Assembly: GCF_015352455.1 (NCBI RefSeq)
Contig: NZ_JADKPN010000006.1
Span: 1-64,000 of the forward strand
DNA: 64,000 nt
Direction of reading: 5' to 3'
From: Nocardioides islandensis
GTDB taxonomy: Bacteria; Actinomycetota; Actinomycetes; Propionibacteriales; Nocardioidaceae
The notes beneath the pieces are model-generated. The model was given only the letters and a program-made list of their open reading frames with translations, did no database searches and was not told where the DNA came from. The translations under genes and the position numbers were made by a program. Shown here piece after piece: positions 57,595 to 64,000 of the stretch. The first letter of the stretch is position 1; each line of letters begins with the position of its first letter.

Positions 57595-59577
57595 ATGCGG
57601 ACGCGGTGGGTGCTCGCGGGCACGACCGCGCTGCTGTACGTCGTGGGGTCGGTCGTCGACCTGCTGGTCGAGCGCGCCAGCGGCTGGTACGCCGGTGGGC
57701 TCCGCGAGCTGCTCACCTTCGCGCCGGTGGTGCTGGCGTCGTTCGCGGTCGGCTGGCTCCTCGTGCTCCGCCGGGCCGGCGGAGCGATCGGCTGGTTGCT
57801 GCTGGCCAACTGGCTGGTGCTGGTGAGCTTCGGGTTCGCCTCGACGTACGCCGGCTACTCGTACTCGCCGACCAGCCACGGCGACCTCCCCGGCGCGCGC
57901 CTCGCCGCGATCTGGGACACCCACGGCTGGCCGCTGCTGTTCGCGCCGTTCCTGCTGGTCCTGCTGCTGCTGCCGAACGGCACCCTCCTCTCGCGCCGGT
58001 GGCGTTGGGTCGTGGTGCTCGGAGTCCTCTCCTTCAGCGCGACCACGCTGAGCGGCGTGCTCGGTGGCGAGCGGCTGGACCGGCCCTTCGAGGACGTTCC
58101 CTCGTTCGACGTCCTCCCCGCACCGGTGCACGCGGTGCTGGGACTGGGCCTGCCGGGCATGACCATCACCGTGGTGCTGGCGGCGACCTCGCTGGTGCTG
58201 AGGTACCGCCGCTCCGATGCCGTCGTCCGGCGGCAGCTCAAGTGGATCGCGCTGGCCGGGTGCCTGCTCCCCGTGGCGATCCTCAGCTCCACGTTCCTCG
58301 ACAAGACGCCCGACTCGTCCGGGCTGGCGACCTGGCTGCCGTTCGTGCTGCTGTTCATGGCACTGCCGGCGAGCATCGGCGTCGCCGTGCTGCGCTACCG
58401 CCTCTGGGACGTCGACCGCGTCGTCGCGGCGACCGTGGCGTACGCCGCGGTGACGGCCCTCCTCGCGGCGGCGTTCGTGGCGGTCATCCTGGTGGGCGGT
58501 GTCCTGCTGGGCGGTGGCAGCCCGATCACCACGGCCGCCGCGACACTGGCCGTCGCGCTGGCCTTCCGCCCCGTGCGCGCCACGGTGCAGGGCCGGGTGG
58601 AGCGCTCACTCAACCCGCGGCGGTGGTCCGGCGAACAGCTGGTCGACGCCTTCCTGGCCGACCTGCGCGCGGGGCGACGCGAGCCCGAGGAGGTCGCCGA
58701 CACGCTCGCCCGGGCGGTCGGCGACGACGACCTGCGCGTCTACTACTGGCTGCCGGCACAGGACTCGCACGCCGACGCCGACGGGCACCTGGTGGCCGAC
58801 CTGCCCGCCTCGCCGACCGCTCGCACGCCGGTACGCCGTGGCGAGCTGCACCTGGGAACGGTCGTGCACCGTCCGTCGGTCCGGCGCGACCTGGAGCACC
58901 TGCTGATGCGCGCCGGGCTCGCCGTGGAGATCGCCCGCCTGCGCGTGGAGGTGCGCCGCCAGCTGGCCGAGGTCGAGCGCTCGCGGGCCCGCATCGTCAC
59001 CGCCGCCCTCGACGAGCGCCGCCGGCTCGAGCGCGACCTGCACGACGGCGCCCAGCAGCAGCTGGTCGCCATCGGGCTCGACCTGCGCCACCTCCAGGCC
59101 GGCCTGGAGGACGACTCGCCCGTGCGCCACCAGCTCGACGACTCCGTGCAGCGCCTCGGCAGTGCCATCCGCGAGCTGCGCGAGCTCGCCCGTGGCGTGC
59201 GCCCGGCCACCCTCGACGCCGGCCTCGGCCCGGCGCTGTCCGAGCTGGCCGGGCGCGCCCCGGTGCGGACGGTGCTGGACGTGACCGACGAGCGGTTCGC
59301 GAGGGACGTCGAGACCGCGGCGTACTTCGTCGTCAGCGAGGCGCTGGCCAACGCACTGAAGCACGCCCGGCCGGCGCTGATCGAGGTGCTGGCCGACCGG
59401 GTCGAGGGCCGGCTGGTCGTCGTCGTCACCGACGACGGGCCCGGGGGAGCGCTGGCCGCGCCCGGCAGCGGCCTGGCCGGCATGGGCGACCGCGTCGCCG
59501 CGCTCGGCGGCACGCTGACCGTCGACAGCCCGCCCGCAGGCGGCACGCGGGTCCGGGCGGAGCTGCCGTGCGCGTAG
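57595..59577 (+). CDS. NarL-type sensor histidine kinase, large membrane sensor
   Basis: 660 residues. About ten N-terminal helices over residues 1-320 form a sensor of unknown ligand; then a coiled linker (RLRVEVRRQLAEVERSRARIVTAALDERRRLERDLHDGAQQQL) with phospho-His near 482 in HisKA_3, and a HATPase with NALKHARPALIEV and VTDDGPGGA. The regulator gene overlaps its 3' end by 10 bp, so they are a pair. Not linked to other pathways here. Confidence 0.88.
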   Translation: MRTRWVLAGTTALLYVVGSVVDLLVERASGWYAGGLRELLTFAPVVLASFAVGWLLVLRRAGGAIGWLLLANWLVLVSFGFASTYAGYSYSPTSHGDLPGARLAAIWDTHGWPLLFAPFLLVLLLLPNGTLLSRRWRWVVVLGVLSFSATTLSGVLGGERLDRPFEDVPSFDVLPAPVHAVLGLGLPGMTITVVLAATSLVLRYRRSDAVVRRQLKWIALAGCLLPVAILSSTFLDKTPDSSGLATWLPFVLLFMALPASIGVAVLRYRLWDVDRVVAATVAYAAVTALLAAAFVAVILVGGVLLGGGSPITTAAATLAVALAFRPVRATVQGRVERSLNPRRWSGEQLVDAFLADLRAGRREPEEVADTLARAVGDDDLRVYYWLPAQDSHADADGHLVADLPASPTARTPVRRGELHLGTVVHRPSVRRDLEHLLMRAGLAVEIARLRVEVRRQLAEVERSRARIVTAALDERRRLERDLHDGAQQQLVAIGLDLRHLQAGLEDDSPVRHQLDDSVQRLGSAIRELRELARGVRPATLDAGLGPALSELAGRAPVRTVLDVTDERFARDVETAAYFVVSEALANALKHARPALIEVLADRVEGRLVVVVTDDGPGGALAAPGSGLAGMGDRVAALGGTLTVDSPPAGGTRVRAELPCA

Positions 59578-60200
59578 TCGTCGCCGAGGACCAGGTGCTG
59601 CTGCGTGACGGGCTCGCGCGGCTCTTCCGCGACGCCGGCCACGAGGTCGTCGGGCTGGCCGGCGATGCCGACGAGGCACGCAGCGCCGTCGCCGAGAGCG
59701 TCCCGGACCTGTTGGTGGCCGACATCCGGATGCCGCCGACGCACACCGAGGAGGGGCTCGAGGTGGCGCGCTGGGTGCGCGAGCAGCACCCGGGCGTGGG
59801 TGTGCTGATGCTGTCGCAGCACGTGTACGGCGGCGTGGTCGACCTGGTCTCCGGGCGCGGCTTCGGCTACCTGCTCAAGGACCGCGTGCTGGACGTCGCG
59901 GACTTCCTCGACGCCGCCCAGCGGGTGGCGGCCGGCGGCTCCGCGCTGGACCCGGACCTGGTCGCCACGCTCGTGCGCCGAGACGACGACGCCCTCGACC
60001 GGCTCAGCGCCCGGGAGCGCGAGGTGCTGGGGCTGATGGCCGAGGGGCTCACCAACGCAGGCATCGCCGCGCGGCTGGTGCTCACCGAGCGGACCGTGGA
60101 GAGCCATACACGCGCGGTGTTCATGAAGCTCGACCTGCACGGCGACGGCGACGGACACCGTCGCGTGCAGGCGGTGCTGTCCTACCTGCGCGCCCAGTAG
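59568..60200 (+). CDS. NarL/LuxR-family response regulator
   Basis: 210 residues. Receiver with VVAEDQVLLRDGLARLF, phospho-Asp in LLVADIRMPP, Lys in YLLKDRV; LuxR domain LSAREREVLGLMAEGLTNAGIAARLVLTERTVESHTRAVFMKLDL. GTG at 59568 overlaps the kinase stop by 10 bp, so translation is coupled. Targets unknown. Confidence 0.9.
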   Translation: MRVVVAEDQVLLRDGLARLFRDAGHEVVGLAGDADEARSAVAESVPDLLVADIRMPPTHTEEGLEVARWVREQHPGVGVLMLSQHVYGGVVDLVSGRGFGYLLKDRVLDVADFLDAAQRVAAGGSALDPDLVATLVRRDDDALDRLSAREREVLGLMAEGLTNAGIAARLVLTERTVESHTRAVFMKLDLHGDGDGHRRVQAVLSYLRAQ

Positions 60201-60208
60201 GTGGCCGG

Positions 60209-60250
60209 GATCTCGACACGCCGCTCGTCCCTCGCGGCGGCTCGATCAGC
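60209..60250. repeat. imperfect palindromic intergenic repeat
   Basis: GATCTCGACACGCCGC is mirrored imperfectly by GCGGCGGCTCGATCAG around TCGTCCCTC. It lies just after a response regulator stop and resembles short intergenic repeats abundant in Nocardioides genomes (recalled). Could act as terminator. Confidence 0.4.
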
Positions 60251-60320
60251 ACGGGCGGTCAGTAGCACCACGCACACGGAGTCCGGTGGTGACCGCGTTA
60301 CGGCAGGGGCGCCGGCTCCC

Positions 60321-60326
60321 TAGCGT
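60321..60326 (+). promoter_or_regulatory. -10 element for leaderless small membrane gene
   Basis: TAGCGT ends 6 nt before ATG 60333. Confidence 0.5.
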
Positions 60327-60332
60327 CGTCGT

Positions 60333-60623
60333 ATGACCAACATCTCCTCCGGAGTGGACCTCGCCGGCCACCAGTCCGCCCGCCCGTCGTACGTCGCACT
60401 CGTCCTCGGGGCGCTCTCCGTGCCGGGGTCGATCCTGACCTGGGACTCCGGTCTGCCGGGGGAGGGCTGGGTCTGGGGCCTGCCCCTCGCCCTGGCCGCG
60501 GTCGTCGCCGGGATCGTCGCGCTGCGGGGGCTCGCGACGGCCCGGTGGGCGGCCGTGACCGGGCTGGTGCTCGGTGGCGCGATGGTGCTGATGATCGTGC
60601 TCTGGACGGCGTTCGGCTCCTGA
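60333..60623 (+). CDS. small two-to-three-helix membrane protein (DUF4190-like)
   Basis: 96 residues: hydrophilic N-terminus, helix 1 near 21-35, WVWGLPLALAAVVAGIVALRGLATARWAAVTGLVLGGAMVLMIVLW. The helix-RGLA-helix arrangement recalls the DUF4190 family. Function unknown. The aroG promoter starts 15 bp after its stop. Confidence 0.65.
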   Translation: MTNISSGVDLAGHQSARPSYVALVLGALSVPGSILTWDSGLPGEGWVWGLPLALAAVVAGIVALRGLATARWAAVTGLVLGGAMVLMIVLWTAFGS

Positions 60624-60637
60624 CCCTCGCCGCCCCG

Positions 60638-60643
60638 TACCCT
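60638..60643 (+). promoter_or_regulatory. -10 element for leaderless aroG
   Basis: TACCCT ends 6 nt before GTG 60650. Confidence 0.5.
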
Positions 60644-60649
60644 GGAGCG

Positions 60650-62032
60650 GTGAACCCAGTAGTCGGTCGGGCGCCCGGCGAGCGCGTCGCCACCGAGGGC
60701 CTCGTCCCCTCCCTGGCCGACCTGCACGCCCGGGGCGCGTCCCAGCAGCCGACCTACGCCGACCCGGCCGCCGTGGACGCCGCCGTCGCCAAGCTGCGCA
60801 CGATGCCGCCGCTGGTCTTCGCGGGCGAGTGCGACGACCTCAAGGACAAGCTCGCGGCGGTGTCGCGGGGCGAGGCGTTCCTGCTCCAGGGCGGCGACTG
60901 CGCCGAGACGTTCGCCGGCGTCACGGCCGACAACGTGCGCAACAAGCTCCGCGTGCTGCTCCAGATGGCGGTCGTGCTGACCTACGCCGCCTCCGTCCCG
61001 GTGGTCAAGGTCGGTCGGATCGCCGGGCAGTACGCCAAGCCGCGCTCCTCCGACCTGGAGACCCGCGACGGGGTCACCCTCCCGGCCTACCGGGGTGACG
61101 CGGTCAACGGCTACGAGTTCACCGCCGAGGAGCGCGCCCACGACCCGCACCGGCTGGTCGAGGTCTACCACTCGTCGGCGGCCACGCTGAACCTCGTGCG
61201 CGCCTTCGTGACCGGCGGCTACGCCGACCTGCGCCAGGTGCACACCTGGAACACCGACTTCGTCCGCGAGTCCTCGGTGGGCCAGCGCTACGAGCGGATG
61301 GCCAACGAGATCGAGCGGGCGCTCACCTTCATGCAGGCGATCGGGGCCGACCCCGACGAGTTCCACCGGGTCGACTTCCACAGCAGCCACGAGGCGCTGG
61401 TGCTCGAGTACGAGCACGCCATGACCCGCATCGACTCCCGCACGGACACGCCGTACGACGTCTCCGGCCACTTCGTCTGGATCGGCGAGCGCACCCGCCA
61501 GCTCGACGGCGCGCACGTCGAGCTGCTGCGCCACATCCGCAACCCCATCGGCGTGAAGCTCGGCCCCGGCACCACCCCCGACGACGCCCTGGCGCTCGCC
61601 GACCGCCTCAACCCCGAGAACGAGCCCGGTCGGCTGACGTTCGTCACGCGGTTCGGCGCGGGGCGGATCCGCGACGGTCTCCCCGAGGTCGTGGAGAAGG
61701 TCACCGCCGCCGGCGTGGACGTCGCCTGGGTGTGCGACCCCATGCACGGCAACACGTTCGAGGCCTCGTCTGGCTACAAGACGCGTCGCTTCGACGACGT
61801 GATCGCCGAGGTCCAGGGCTTCTTCGACGTGCACCGCTCCCTCGGCACCTGGCCCGGCGGCGTCCACGTCGAGCTCACCGGCGACGACGTCACCGAGTGC
61901 GTGGGCGGGGGCGAGGAGCTCGCCGAGATCGACCTGGCCCACCGCTACGAGTCGGTCTGCGACCCCCGCCTCAACCGGGTCCAGTCGCTGGAGCTGGCGT
62001 TCCTCGTCGCGGAGATGCTGCGCCAGGTCTGA
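60650..62032 (+). CDS. aroG: class II 3-deoxy-7-phosphoheptulonate (DAHP) synthase
   Basis: 460 residues, the plant/mycobacterial type. FAGECDDLKDKL, LLQGGDCAETFAG, VVKVGRIAGQYAKPRSS, GDAVNGYEF, WIGERTRQLDGAHVE and DPMHGNTFEASSGYKTRRFDDV cover the metal and substrate sites (Cys, His, Glu, Asp ligands). Condenses PEP with erythrose 4-phosphate to enter the shikimate pathway, feeding trpD at 6-7 kb. GTG 60650 is set by the leaderless TACCCT hexamer. Confidence 0.96.
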   Translation: MNPVVGRAPGERVATEGLVPSLADLHARGASQQPTYADPAAVDAAVAKLRTMPPLVFAGECDDLKDKLAAVSRGEAFLLQGGDCAETFAGVTADNVRNKLRVLLQMAVVLTYAASVPVVKVGRIAGQYAKPRSSDLETRDGVTLPAYRGDAVNGYEFTAEERAHDPHRLVEVYHSSAATLNLVRAFVTGGYADLRQVHTWNTDFVRESSVGQRYERMANEIERALTFMQAIGADPDEFHRVDFHSSHEALVLEYEHAMTRIDSRTDTPYDVSGHFVWIGERTRQLDGAHVELLRHIRNPIGVKLGPGTTPDDALALADRLNPENEPGRLTFVTRFGAGRIRDGLPEVVEKVTAAGVDVAWVCDPMHGNTFEASSGYKTRRFDDVIAEVQGFFDVHRSLGTWPGGVHVELTGDDVTECVGGGEELAEIDLAHRYESVCDPRLNRVQSLELAFLVAEMLRQV

Positions 62033-62092
62033 CCAGTCCAAGGCCTGTGGAGGGCGCGGTCCTGCCGCCCCGTGATGTGCTCGGCTGGGCGC

Positions 62093-62722
62093 ATGCTCCG
62101 CCTCGACTCCCTGGCACGCCGCGACATCATCACCGACGTCGCAATGCCGATCATCGCCACACGCGGGGTTTCCGGAGTCACCTACGCCTCCCTGGCGGCT
62201 CGGATCGGGCACAGCCCTCAAGCCATCCACCAGTGGGTCGGCACCCGCGACCGGATGGTCGAGCTGATCGCCGCGACGTTCTACCAGCGATGGGTGCCGT
62301 GGACCACGTCCCGGTCCTACGACCACGCTGCGCTGGCCATGCTCCCCGGAGACGACGAGGAGGAGACCGGATGGTGTCGCGTCCTCCTCGCGCTACAGGA
62401 GGAGGCTCGTCGTCGACCATCCGTCGCGCCGCTCCTCGCGTCGCTCCGCCGGCACGAGCACGAGCTGCTCGCCGACATCCACCCCGAGCTGAAGTCCGAT
62501 GACCACCGGCTCCAGGTGCTCCATGCCCTCGTGGCCGGACTACGCGAGACCGCATGCAGTGAGTCAGAGATCGGCCCCACGCGGGCTCGACACCTCCTGG
62601 CGCTCTACTGCGCCGAGCATGCCGGCCCACGGGCCGACTGGGTCTCCGGTGCCTGCGCGGATGAGGCTGTGGCCGGCTTGATTGACGTCAATCAAGCAGA
62701 CGAGGTGCCGCCCTCGTCGTGA
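62093..62722 (+). CDS. TetR-family transcriptional regulator
   Basis: 209 residues with an N-terminal helix-turn-helix: ITDVAMPIIATRGVSGVTYASLAARIGHSPQAIHQWVGTRDRMVELIAATFYQRW. The C-terminal domain is divergent; ligand unknown. Base use is slightly less GC-rich than its neighbours. The gene's final codons form a perfect 22-bp palindrome (62676-62697), probably an operator for the next gene and perhaps itself. ATG 62093 is preferred to GTG 62072. Confidence 0.85.
   Translation: MLRLDSLARRDIITDVAMPIIATRGVSGVTYASLAARIGHSPQAIHQWVGTRDRMVELIAATFYQRWVPWTTSRSYDHAALAMLPGDDEEETGWCRVLLALQEEARRRPSVAPLLASLRRHEHELLADIHPELKSDDHRLQVLHALVAGLRETACSESEIGPTRARHLLALYCAEHAGPRADWVSGACADEAVAGLIDVNQADEVPPSS
62676..62697. 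promoter_or_regulatory. 22-bp perfect palindrome, candidate operator
   Basis: Centred on TTGATTGACGTCAATCAA with matching GC ends. It falls in the last coding part of the TetR gene, whose LIDVNQ codons (ttg att gac gtc aat caa) are unusually AT-rich for this genome. It lies 57 bp before the cupredoxin ATG. A TetR dimer or another regulator is the likely binder. Confidence 0.65.
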
Positions 62723-62754
62723 ACCAGTCGTGCCCGACGACCGTACCGCCCATC

Positions 62755-63342
62755 ATGAGAACCTCGCGCGTCGTCGGCGTCCTCGCTGCGCTCGCCCTCC
62801 CGTTGCTGCCCGTCGCCGCGACGGATGCTGCGACGGACAACGCGCACGCCGCCGGAGCGACCGTGACCGTGGTGAACATGGCCTTCACGCCTGCCGCGGT
62901 CCGGGTCGGGCTGGGGGAGTCGGTGACCTGGACGTTCCAGGACCCGATCTCGCACACCGTGACGTCCGACGACGGGTTCTTCGACACCGGTCCCACGTCC
63001 GGCGGCGCCAGCCGCACCGTGCGGTTCGCCTCGGCCGGGACGTACGCCTACCACTGCTCCATCCACTCGATGATGCACGGGAAGGTCGTCGTCCCGATGG
63101 CCGCCACCGGGACCGTGAAGGACGGGTGGAAGCTGCGCTGGCTGGCGGGCAAGAACCACAAGAACCGCTCGTACGACGTGCAGGTGCGCAAGGCGGGCAC
63201 CACGACCTGGACGTCGTACAAGCAGGCGACCACGACCGGCTCCGGTCGCTTCGACCCGGGCAAGGGCACCTGGCAGGCCCGCGCGCGGACCCACAAGGGC
63301 TCGTCCACGTCCGGGTGGTCGCCCGCCCTCCGGCTGCCCTGA
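62755..63342 (+). CDS. secreted cupredoxin-domain protein
   Basis: 195 residues from ATG 62755: signal peptide (MRTSRVVGVLAALALPLLPVAATDA), then a plastocyanin-like fold (about 35-120). Type I copper ligands are His67 (ISHTVTS), Cys101, His104 and a Met at 106 or 107 (YHCSIHSMMHG), all intact. The C-terminal 75 residues form a fibronectin-like module (WKLRWLAGKNHKNRSYDVQVRKAGTT). Likely an exported electron carrier or copper binder. A GTG at 62719, overlapping the TetR stop, would give a longer but less signal-like N-terminus. Confidence 0.85.
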   Translation: MRTSRVVGVLAALALPLLPVAATDAATDNAHAAGATVTVVNMAFTPAAVRVGLGESVTWTFQDPISHTVTSDDGFFDTGPTSGGASRTVRFASAGTYAYHCSIHSMMHGKVVVPMAATGTVKDGWKLRWLAGKNHKNRSYDVQVRKAGTTTWTSYKQATTTGSGRFDPGKGTWQARARTHKGSSTSGWSPALRLP

Positions 63343-63382
63343 TCCCCTCCCGCGGGTGTGGCCGGGCACGGGACCGGCGGAC

Positions 63383-63388
63383 TAGCGT
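63383..63388 (+). promoter_or_regulatory. -10 element upstream of the serine protease
   Basis: TAGCGT about 65 bp before the ATG, with AGGAGG at 63442-63447 as the ribosome site. Confidence 0.35.
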
Positions 63389-63453
63389 CCGACCGTCCCC
63401 GGCTCGGCGAGACCCGTCGAAGCCTCTCGGGGGGCATCGACAGGAGGAGTCAC

Positions 63454-64000
63454 ATGAAGGGACGCATGACTGTGGGGCTGGCCCTGGCGGCCGGCCTGAC
63501 GCTGAGCTCGGCGATCGGCCTGGCCACCGCGGGCGTTGCGGGCGCCACCGGCACCGACCGTGCCAGGGCAGCATCGAGCGTCAGCCGCCACGACGCGGCG
63601 ACGACCACGCGCGAGCAGAAGCGCATCGAGCAGTACTGGACCCCGGCGCGGATGAGGAGCGCGATCCCGGTCGGGACGAAGATCGACCCGGCGAAGGGCA
63701 AGCCCGGGGGAGGGACCAGCGGCGGCACGGCCGTGGCCGAGACCCCGGTGCCGCAGTTCGGCAAGGTCTTCTTCACCGAGGGCAATGCGAACTACGTCTG
63801 CTCCGGCACGGCGACGACCAGCGGGAACCATGACGTGGTCACGACGGCCGGCCACTGCGTGAACGAGGGTCCGGGCGCCTACGTCACGAACTTCGCGTTC
63901 GCGCCGGCGTACAGCAACGGCAGCGGGCCGTTCGGTACGTGGACCGCGAAGACCCTGTACACGACCAGCCAGTGGGCCACGACGGGTGACTACAACTACG
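63454..64000 (+). CDS. trypsin-like secreted serine protease (cut by window end)
   Basis: The frame is open from ATG 63454 to the last base. Signal peptide MKGRMTVGLALAAGLTLSSAIGLATAGVAGA, a linker of about 70 residues, then the S1/V8-type domain start: FGKVFFTEGNANYVCSGTAT and VVTTAGHCVNEG, where TAGHC carries the catalytic His. Asp and Ser lie beyond the window. Probably an extracellular protease of the glutamyl endopeptidase-like group. Confidence 0.85.
   Translation, partial: MKGRMTVGLALAAGLTLSSAIGLATAGVAGATGTDRARAASSVSRHDAATTTREQKRIEQYWTPARMRSAIPVGTKIDPAKGKPGGGTSGGTAVAETPVPQFGKVFFTEGNANYVCSGTATTSGNHDVVTTAGHCVNEGPGAYVTNFAFAPAYSNGSGPFGTWTAKTLYTTSQWATTGDYNY

Noticed and set aside
62676..62697. 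FNR/CRP-type box in the TetR palindrome
   Set aside because: TTGAT and ATCAA are separated by eight bases rather than four.
62682..63454. open frame running through the cupredoxin gene toward the protease
   Set aside because: Only the part after ATG 63454 is protease; the earlier part is Arg/Pro-rich shadow of the cupredoxin.
1..64000. tRNA, rRNA, CRISPR, insertion sequence or phage genes
   Set aside because: None seen on reading both strands; no transposase, integrase or phage-type product among the real genes.

Overview
The window is very GC-rich, uses GTG and TTG starts freely, shows strong G/C preference at third codon positions, and carries a branched actinobacterial respiratory chain (dihaem QcrC, three-helix Rieske QcrA, extended QcrB). 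Gene content and order fit a high-GC actinobacterium of the Nocardioides type; the genus is an inference. Much of the order matches, from memory, a block conserved in Mycobacterium (about Rv2178c-Rv2196) and Streptomyces: qcrB-qcrA-qcrC-ctaE, trpD, a DEDDh exonuclease/UvrC-like protein, NlpC/P60, long-chain acyl-CoA ligase, SRPBCC protein, ArsA-like ATPase, plsC, macS/macR and class II DAHP synthase.

Layout. 0-5.6 kb: cytochrome bcc-aa3 genes on the minus strand and a divergent ctaG-like assembly gene. 5.6-8 kb: a stand-alone receiver protein preceded by a tiny leaderless ORF, trpD, and a secreted fasciclin protein. 8.1-14.5 kb (minus): a polytopic membrane protein, a YgjV-GNAT fusion, a secreted protein of eight fibronectin-like modules, a lone Lrp ligand-binding domain and a GT87-like protein. 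14.6-20.3 kb: DEDDh/UvrC-like nuclease, zinc ribbon, NYN nuclease, LtaS-like sulfatase and a small cysteine-rich protein. 20.3-24.2 kb: a c-di-AMP (ydaO-type) riboswitch in front of an NlpC/P60 hydrolase, then two zinc proteases. 24.2-32.9 kb: a Tad/Flp pilus locus (two pilins, NarL-type response regulator and kinase, TadC, TadB, TadA, TadZ, CpaB), all on the minus strand.

33-41 kb: TTG-start acyl-CoA ligase, SRPBCC protein, ArsA-like ATPase, CxxC protein, two tandem ROK proteins, alpha/beta hydrolase and plsC. 41-46.6 kb: the MacS/MacR-like system split by an opposing membrane-protein gene, then arylamine N-acetyltransferase and a coiled-coil protein. 46.6-53.3 kb: acyltransferase 3, glpK coupled to a DUF1028 gene, a secreted unknown and an MFS carrier. 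53.5-62 kb: a phosphofructokinase with the residues of a PPi-dependent enzyme, a GT39-like protein, an APC permease, another two-component system and class II DAHP synthase. 62-64 kb: a TetR regulator with a 22-bp perfect palindrome at its 3' end, a secreted cupredoxin, and a trypsin-like protease cut by the window edge.

A recurring feature decides many starts: a TANNNT hexamer ends 6-7 nt before the start codon, so many genes appear to give leaderless mRNAs. No tRNA, rRNA, CRISPR array, insertion sequence or prophage gene was seen. The most interesting items are the riboswitch, the palindrome at the TetR/cupredoxin junction, the leaderless mini-ORF coupled to the atypical receiver, the YgjV-GNAT fusion, the Tad locus with its own two-component pair, and several unexplained intergenic repeats.
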